Shown in pieces: positions 59,911 to 64,000 of a stretch of DNA of 64,000 nucleotides. Location of the stretch: the NCBI GenBank assembly GCA_020249285.1, contig JADCFX010000004.1:124001-188000 (forward strand). Reading direction: 5' to 3'. The notes beneath the pieces were generated by a model. That model was not told the origin of the DNA, searched no databases, and worked only from the letters and a program-made list of their open reading frames with translations. The translations under genes and the position numbers were made by a program. Source of the stretch: Roseomonas sp. (lineage in GTDB: Bacteria > Pseudomonadota > Alphaproteobacteria > Acetobacterales > Acetobacteraceae). How positions within the stretch are numbered: position 1 is the stretch's first letter; each line of letters starts with the position of its first letter.

Positions 59911-60287
59911 GGCGCCACCCCTGTCTGGCGCAAAGCGGCGCGCAAATCTTCGATCAGCAAAGGAAAGGGGCGTTCGGCGGTCCCATCACGCCCGATCAGC
60001 ACCAGATCCCAGCCGGAAAGCCCCATAGCCGGAAGCGTCAGCCGTGCGGCTTCCTTAAGGCGCCGACGCGCCCGGTTGCGGATCACAGCATTGCCGATTT
60101 TCTTCGTCACGGTGAAGCCCAGCCTCAGCGACGGTTCGGGGATGGCGAGCGCTTGCAAAACAAGCCCAGGACGCGCCGCGCGCTTGCCGCGCGATGCGGC
60201 GCGCAAAAACTCCCGGCGCTTCTTGAGCCTTTCCAGCCGAGGCAGGGCGGGCGGCAATGGCGCGGAGCCTTCATCAAGCTGCGCCAT
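59907..60287 (-). CDS. rnpA: Ribonuclease P protein component
   Basis: RnpA assists the catalytic RNA in maturing tRNA 5' ends. The 126-residue protein has [14 protein letters not shown] near the start and the RNR signature in [24 protein letters not shown] chose the ATG at 60287 (GGAGG two to six bases upstream); earlier in-frame codons overlap rpmH. Confidence 0.92.
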   Translation of the reverse strand: MAQLDEGSAPLPPALPRLERLKKRREFLRAASRGKRAARPGLVLQALAIPEPSLRLGFTVTKKIGNAVIRNRARRRLKEAARLTLPAMGLSGWDLVLIGRDGTAERPFPLLIEDLRAALRQTGVAP

Positions 60288-60312
60288 ACCTCCACCCCGC
60301 ACGAGGCTTGGT

Positions 60313-60447
60313 TCAGGCAGAAAGACGCTTGCGGCCCTTGGCGCGGCGATTGGCCAGCACCTTGCGGCCGCCCACGGTCGAAAGACGGGAGCGAAAGCCA
60401 TGGCGACGCTTCCGGACGAGCTTGGAGGGCTGATAGGTACGCTTCAC
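60313..60447 (-). CDS. rpmH: 50S ribosomal protein L34, GTG start
   Basis: A 44-residue ribosomal protein, [20 protein letters not shown] in the conserved first half and a basic end. The start is GTG at 60447, with GGGAG upstream; no ATG is available at this position. It is first in the rpmH-rnpA-yidD-yidC-engB operon. Confidence 0.97.
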   Translation of the reverse strand: MKRTYQPSKLVRKRRHGFRSRLSTVGGRKVLANRRAKGRKRLSA

Positions 60448-60534
60448 GATACTTCTCCCGAGGGGTCGTAGCCATAAGGCAAAGAAAGAGCGCCGGCGGC
60501 GGACCAATGACGGGCCGCCCCGGCGGGGTGGGGG

Positions 60535-60564
60535 TCTATAGGGAGAGCAGGGGCTATCCGTCAA
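60535..60564 (-). promoter_or_regulatory. Promoter of the rpmH operon
   Basis: On the minus strand TTGACG (60564-60559) and TATAGA (60540-60535) are 18 bases apart. The predicted start near 60528 gives a leader of about 80 bases to the rpmH GTG. It is the best consensus match I saw in the window, as expected for a ribosomal gene. Confidence 0.6.
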
Positions 60565-60671
60565 CCATAAGCGCAGCCGAAACCGATTGACGCTGGCGGA
60601 AAGCGGCCCGCATCATCCCCCAAATAGCTTGGTGGGGCGCAGTGCGCCACGCCAGATTGGGGAGGAACGGC

Positions 60672-61892
60672 ATGGCTGAAGCGCCCTATGACACGATTTT
60701 GCAGAATTTTCGCCTGGCCGGTGGCGGGCCGCCTGGCCAGCGCCTGGCGCTGAAGGCTGGGCGGATCGCCGCCATCCTGCCGCCGAATGCTCCAGCGCCC
60801 TCGACAGGGCAGGTTCTGGACCTGGAGGGTGATTTGCTGCTGCCGGGCCTGGTGGATGGGCATATGCATCTGGACAAGACCCTTTTCGGCCTGCCCTGGA
60901 CGCCCCACGCTGCCGAGCCCTTCCGCATGAGCCGGATTGCGACGGATGAGAGGCTTTTGCCCTCCCTACCGCTGGATACGGCCGCGCGGGCGGGGGCGCT
61001 GATCCGGCGCTGCGTGGCGAATGGCACGGCGCATATCCGCACCCATGCCGATATCACCCCGGCCTTCGGGCTTTCTGCCCTGGAAGGCGTGCTGGCAGCG
61101 CGGGAAGCCCATAAGGCAGCCGCGACGGTGCAGGTGGTGGCCTTCCCGCAGGCCGGCGTCATGCGCGCCGGCGGCAAGCCCATGCTTGACCTGCTGGATG
61201 CTGCCATTGGCGCGGGGGCGGAGCTGGTGGGCGGCATTGACCCTTGCGAGGTGGACCGCGACCCCGCTGGGCAATTGAACGGCATTTTCGCCATAGCGGA
61301 AAAGCGCGGCGTTGGCGTGGATATCCATTTGCATGAAGCGGGCGAGCTTGGCTTGTTCAGCCTGCTAGAAATCTGCGGCCGCGTGCGCGCGCATGGCATG
61401 GCGGGGCGGGCCACCATCAGCCATGGGTTCTGCTTGGGTGGTATTGCCGAATCAAAACAGAAGGCGGCGGCGGAGTTGATGGCTTCCTGCGGTGTCGCTT
61501 TGGTGACGCATGGCGCGGGCAGTGCGACCATGCCGCCGCTCATGCTGCTGCGCCGCGCCGGTGTGCGGGTGTTCTGTGGCAATGATGATGTGCGCGATAC
61601 CTGGAGCCCCTATGGCAATGCCGATATGCTGGAACGCGCTTCCGTGATCGGCTGGCGGGAAGATTTGCGCCATGATCCGTTGATCCTCGAATTATTCAGC
61701 ATGGTGTCTTCCGAAGGTGCGGCGGCGCTGGGCATTGCGGATTACGGCATAGCGCCCGGCAACCTTGCGCATTTCTTCAGCATCGCGGCTGAGAATATTC
61801 CGGATGCCATTGGCGCACATCCGCCGCGTCGACGTGTGTTTCACGCGGGGCGCCTGGTGGCGGAAGATGGCGCATGGGGGCAAGCGGCATGA
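60672..61892 (+). CDS. Amidohydrolase, cytosine deaminase-like
   Basis: A 406-residue metal-dependent hydrolase of the CodA / N-isopropylammelide hydrolase group. Metal ligands appear in DGHMHLDKT (first histidine pair), DIHLHEAGE, the ISHGFCLG histidine and the aspartate in FCGNDDVRDTWSPYG. The family deaminates cytosine, isocytosine and triazine-like rings. I use the ATG at 60672 with GGAGG upstream. The stop overlaps the GMC oxidoreductase gene by four bases. Confidence 0.82.
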   Translation: MAEAPYDTILQNFRLAGGGPPGQRLALKAGRIAAILPPNAPAPSTGQVLDLEGDLLLPGLVDGHMHLDKTLFGLPWTPHAAEPFRMSRIATDERLLPSLPLDTAARAGALIRRCVANGTAHIRTHADITPAFGLSALEGVLAAREAHKAAATVQVVAFPQAGVMRAGGKPMLDLLDAAIGAGAELVGGIDPCEVDRDPAGQLNGIFAIAEKRGVGVDIHLHEAGELGLFSLLEICGRVRAHGMAGRATISHGFCLGGIAESKQKAAAELMASCGVALVTHGAGSATMPPLMLLRRAGVRVFCGNDDVRDTWSPYGNADMLERASVIGWREDLRHDPLILELFSMVSSEGAAALGIADYGIAPGNLAHFFSIAAENIPDAIGAHPPRRRVFHAGRLVAEDGAWGQAA

Positions 61893-63523
61893 GCAATACA
61901 GCCGAAGAAGCCGGGGTTTTCGATTTCATCGTCTCGGGCGCCGGTTCCGCCGGGGCGGCGGTGGCGGCCAGGCTTTCAGAAGATGGGCGCTACTCCGTGC
62001 TGCTGCTGGAAGCGGGGCCGCCGGATCGCAACCCGTGGATTCATATTCCGCTGGGTTTTGCGAAAGTCTATGCGAATTCGGCGATCAATTGGTGCTTTGA
62101 AAGCCAGCCTCAAGAGCGATTGAATGGCCGGAAGTTCTTTGTCCCGCGCGGCAAGACCTTGGGCGGCACCAGTTCCATCAATGGCATGGTCTATATGCGC
62201 GGCCATCCGCGGGATTATGATTCCTGGCGCCAGCGCGGCTGCACCGGTTGGGATTACGATTCCGTCCTGCCCTACTTCAAGAAAAGCGAAAACCAGGCGC
62301 GCGGGGCGGATGAATTTCATGGTGTTGGCGGGCCGCTCAATGTCTCGGACCACACGGGCACAACAGAATTGACGGAAGCCATGATCAGCGCCGCGGAACA
62401 GGCCGGCATTCCGCGCAACCCGGATTTCAATGGCAGGGTTCAGGAAGGCACGGGGTATTATCAATCCACCACCAGCGCCAATCGGCGATGGAGTTCGGCG
62501 CGCGCCTATCTGGCGCCGGCCAAGGGGCGCGCCAATCTTGATATCCGCACCAATGCCCATGCGACGCGCGTGGTGATTGAAAATGGTCGCGCCACCGGGC
62601 TGGAATATCAGGATCGCAGTGGTCGCAAATTGGTGCGCGCACGGCGAGAGGTGATTGTCTCGGGTGGCGCTTACGGGTCACCGCAGTTATTGCAACTATC
62701 CGGGTTGGGGCCGGCGGAGCATTTGCAGGCCATGGGCATTCCAGTGCTGCGCGATATGCCGGCGGTGGGCGCCAATCTGCATGATCATTTCTGCGTCTAT
62801 CTGATGTGGCGCTGCGCCAAGCCCGTTACCTTCAATGATCTGGAAAATAGCTGGCCGCGCAAAATCGCGGCAGCGTTGCAATATGGCTTGTTTCGCAGCG
62901 GCCCCATGGCGGTGAATGCGGTGCGCACGGGGGTATTGACCAGAACCGACCCGCGCCTGGAACAACCGGATTTACAGATCAACCTGCTGGAATGGAGCAC
63001 GCTGGAACGCAACAAAAAGGGTGTCATTCCGCATCCCTTTTCAGGCTTCACGCTGAGCCCGGTGCATCTGGCGCCCGAAGGGCGCGGCACGGTGCGCCTG
63101 GCAAGCCCCGATCCCTTCGCCGCGCCGGCGATTACCTTCGGGTTTCTCGCCTCCGACTATGATATGCGGGCGATGCTGGCAGGCATAAGGCTTGCGCGGC
63201 GCTTGGCAGAACAGCCAGCCTTGAAGGCCTTTGCGATGGGGGAATTGGTGCCGGGTGAGGCTTTCGCCAGCGATGCCGATATGGAACGCTTTGTGCGCGA
63301 AACAGGGTCAACCAATCACCACCCGTCCAGTAGCTGCGCCATGGGCATTGGCAGCAATAGCGTGGTGGACCCGCAACTGCGCGTGCATGGCGTGGCGGGG
63401 TTGCGCGTGGCGGATGCTTCCATCATGCCATCCGTTGTCGCCGGCAATACCAATGCACCTTCCATCATGATTGGTGAAAAGGCCGCGGATATGATTCTGG
63501 AAGATGCGCGGGCAGCAGCCTGA
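61889..63523 (+). CDS. GMC-family FAD-dependent oxidoreductase
   Basis: A 544-residue glucose-methanol-choline oxidoreductase. FAD motif [16 protein letters not shown] (near 16-31), GMC signature 1 [20 protein letters not shown], signature 2 [19 protein letters not shown], and the C-terminal catalytic region [13 protein letters not shown] with [15 protein letters not shown]. No signal peptide, so it is cytoplasmic. It looks like an alcohol or choline dehydrogenase; the substrate is not predictable. Confidence 0.92.
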   Translation: MSNTAEEAGVFDFIVSGAGSAGAAVAARLSEDGRYSVLLLEAGPPDRNPWIHIPLGFAKVYANSAINWCFESQPQERLNGRKFFVPRGKTLGGTSSINGMVYMRGHPRDYDSWRQRGCTGWDYDSVLPYFKKSENQARGADEFHGVGGPLNVSDHTGTTELTEAMISAAEQAGIPRNPDFNGRVQEGTGYYQSTTSANRRWSSARAYLAPAKGRANLDIRTNAHATRVVIENGRATGLEYQDRSGRKLVRARREVIVSGGAYGSPQLLQLSGLGPAEHLQAMGIPVLRDMPAVGANLHDHFCVYLMWRCAKPVTFNDLENSWPRKIAAALQYGLFRSGPMAVNAVRTGVLTRTDPRLEQPDLQINLLEWSTLERNKKGVIPHPFSGFTLSPVHLAPEGRGTVRLASPDPFAAPAITFGFLASDYDMRAMLAGIRLARRLAEQPALKAFAMGELVPGEAFASDADMERFVRETGSTNHHPSSSCAMGIGSNSVVDPQLRVHGVAGLRVADASIMPSVVAGNTNAPSIMIGEKAADMILEDARAAA

Positions 63524-63533
63524 AAGGACGGAT

Positions 63534-63920
63534 ATGATTTCCCTGCTTGGTACCTGGCAATTGCTGCGCGTCACCGCGACCGATGCGGCGGGCCAGCCGC
63601 TGACCCATCACCAATACGGGCCGGAACCCACCGGCATTGTGCAATTCGGCGCGCATCGCATGCAGGCCGCAACAGGCGATGGCCGCGCCGTGCTGCCGCC
63701 AGGCGTAAAGCGCTTCTGGTCTGCCTATACCGGCAATTATAGCTTCGATGGCAAAGTGCTGGTCACGCGCGTTGATGACAGCAATTTGGCGGATCGCATC
63801 GGCGGTGATCAGGTCCGCCAAGTACGCGCGGACGAGGCTGGCGTTTGGCTGAAGCCGCCGGCACGCATGGTGAATGGCGCCATGCAGCAATTGGAATTGT
63901 ATTGGGAGAGAATTGGCTGA
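63534..63920 (+). CDS. Lipocalin-like domain protein
   Basis: A 128-residue protein of the small lipocalin-like family: [11 protein letters not shown] at the start, [15 protein letters not shown] in the middle, and a series of short strands ending in [19 protein letters not shown] precedes the ATG at 63534, ten bases after the GMC stop. Function unknown; relatives sit beside oxidoreductases and may bind small hydrophobic molecules. Confidence 0.7.
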   Translation: MISLLGTWQLLRVTATDAAGQPLTHHQYGPEPTGIVQFGAHRMQAATGDGRAVLPPGVKRFWSAYTGNYSFDGKVLVTRVDDSNLADRIGGDQVRQVRADEAGVWLKPPARMVNGAMQQLELYWERIG

Positions 63921-63938
63921 AACGCGCCCTGCACGCCG

Positions 63939-64000
63939 TTACGCAAAAGCCTGCTGGCGGCGGTTAAGCCTCCACAGCAGCCCAAGCGCGATGGAAAGAT
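63939..64000 (-). CDS. C-terminal end of a minus-strand gene, probably a membrane protein
   Basis: Nineteen codons run from the window edge to a TAA at 63941-63939 and read LSIALGLLWRLNRRQQAFA, a hydrophobic stretch ending in a basic tail, as at the cytoplasmic end of a membrane protein. It would converge on the lipocalin-like gene with an 18-base gap. Too short to identify. Confidence 0.35.
   Translation of the reverse strand, partial: LSIALGLLWRLNRRQQAFA

Noticed and set aside
1..64000. Prophage, insertion sequence, tRNA or rRNA genes
   Set aside because: I looked through the gaps on both strands and saw no transposase, integrase, phage structural gene, tRNA cloverleaf or rRNA segment.

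Overview
The window reads as chromosomal DNA of a high-GC alphaproteobacterium, most likely Acetobacteraceae (Roseomonas-like). The reasons are the housekeeping gene orders (rpmH-rnpA-yidD-yidC-engB and acpS-lepB-rnc-era-recO), an EipB/DUF1849 gene, several twin-arginine-like binding proteins including a Bug/TctC protein, and a codon style that prefers GAT for Asp. This is inference from family knowledge; no 16S gene is present. Genes are packed closely, often with 1-4 base overlaps. I saw no tRNA, rRNA, transposase, integrase or CRISPR array.

Layout. 1-6.5 kb: end of argC, a gamma-carbonic-anhydrase-like protein, an acyl-CoA ligase and panE, then on the minus strand alaC and homoserine dehydrogenase. 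6.6-13.4 kb: a lipoprotein, class I PHA synthase, and a set of sugar-acid catabolic genes on both strands (SDR, small membrane protein, FAH-family hydrolase, YdhR-like protein, class II aldolase, UxaA-family dehydratase). 13.5-16.3 kb: a TPP riboswitch in front of an orphan family-5 binding protein, then EipB. 16.4-24.7 kb: aspS, rnd, two glycosyltransferases, thrS and infC. 24.8-28.9 kb: an HMW1C/NGT-like glycosyltransferase, a CPD photolyase and a phosphoesterase. 29-36.4 kb, minus strand: SDR, DUF6134 protein and FeS photolyase in overlap, then TctC, creatininase and two secreted hydrolases. 36.5-43.2 kb: SixA, a CHAD protein, a nuclease-like protein, gltA, a uracil-DNA glycosylase, a NYN protein and folK. 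43.3-52.4 kb: rpoZ-rsh, acpS-lepB-rnc-era-recO and parC. 52.4-60.5 kb, minus strand: a BMP-type ABC transporter and the engB-yidC-yidD-rnpA-rpmH block. 60.6-64 kb: an amidohydrolase, a GMC oxidoreductase and a lipocalin-like protein.

The most unusual signals lie between or inside ordinary genes. A 44-base palindromic element occurs in five full copies, with compensating changes in its outer stem, plus one decayed copy. A TPP riboswitch controls a binding protein of a class not normally tied to thiamine. infC appears to start at an AUA codon. aspS contains a stretch of about 290 bases with foreign-looking codon use. Two genes (the acyl-CoA ligase and rnc) have their ribosome binding sites buried in strong hairpins.

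All functional calls rest on motif recognition by eye. No database search or folding program was run, so residue numbers and family names should be read as careful manual calls.
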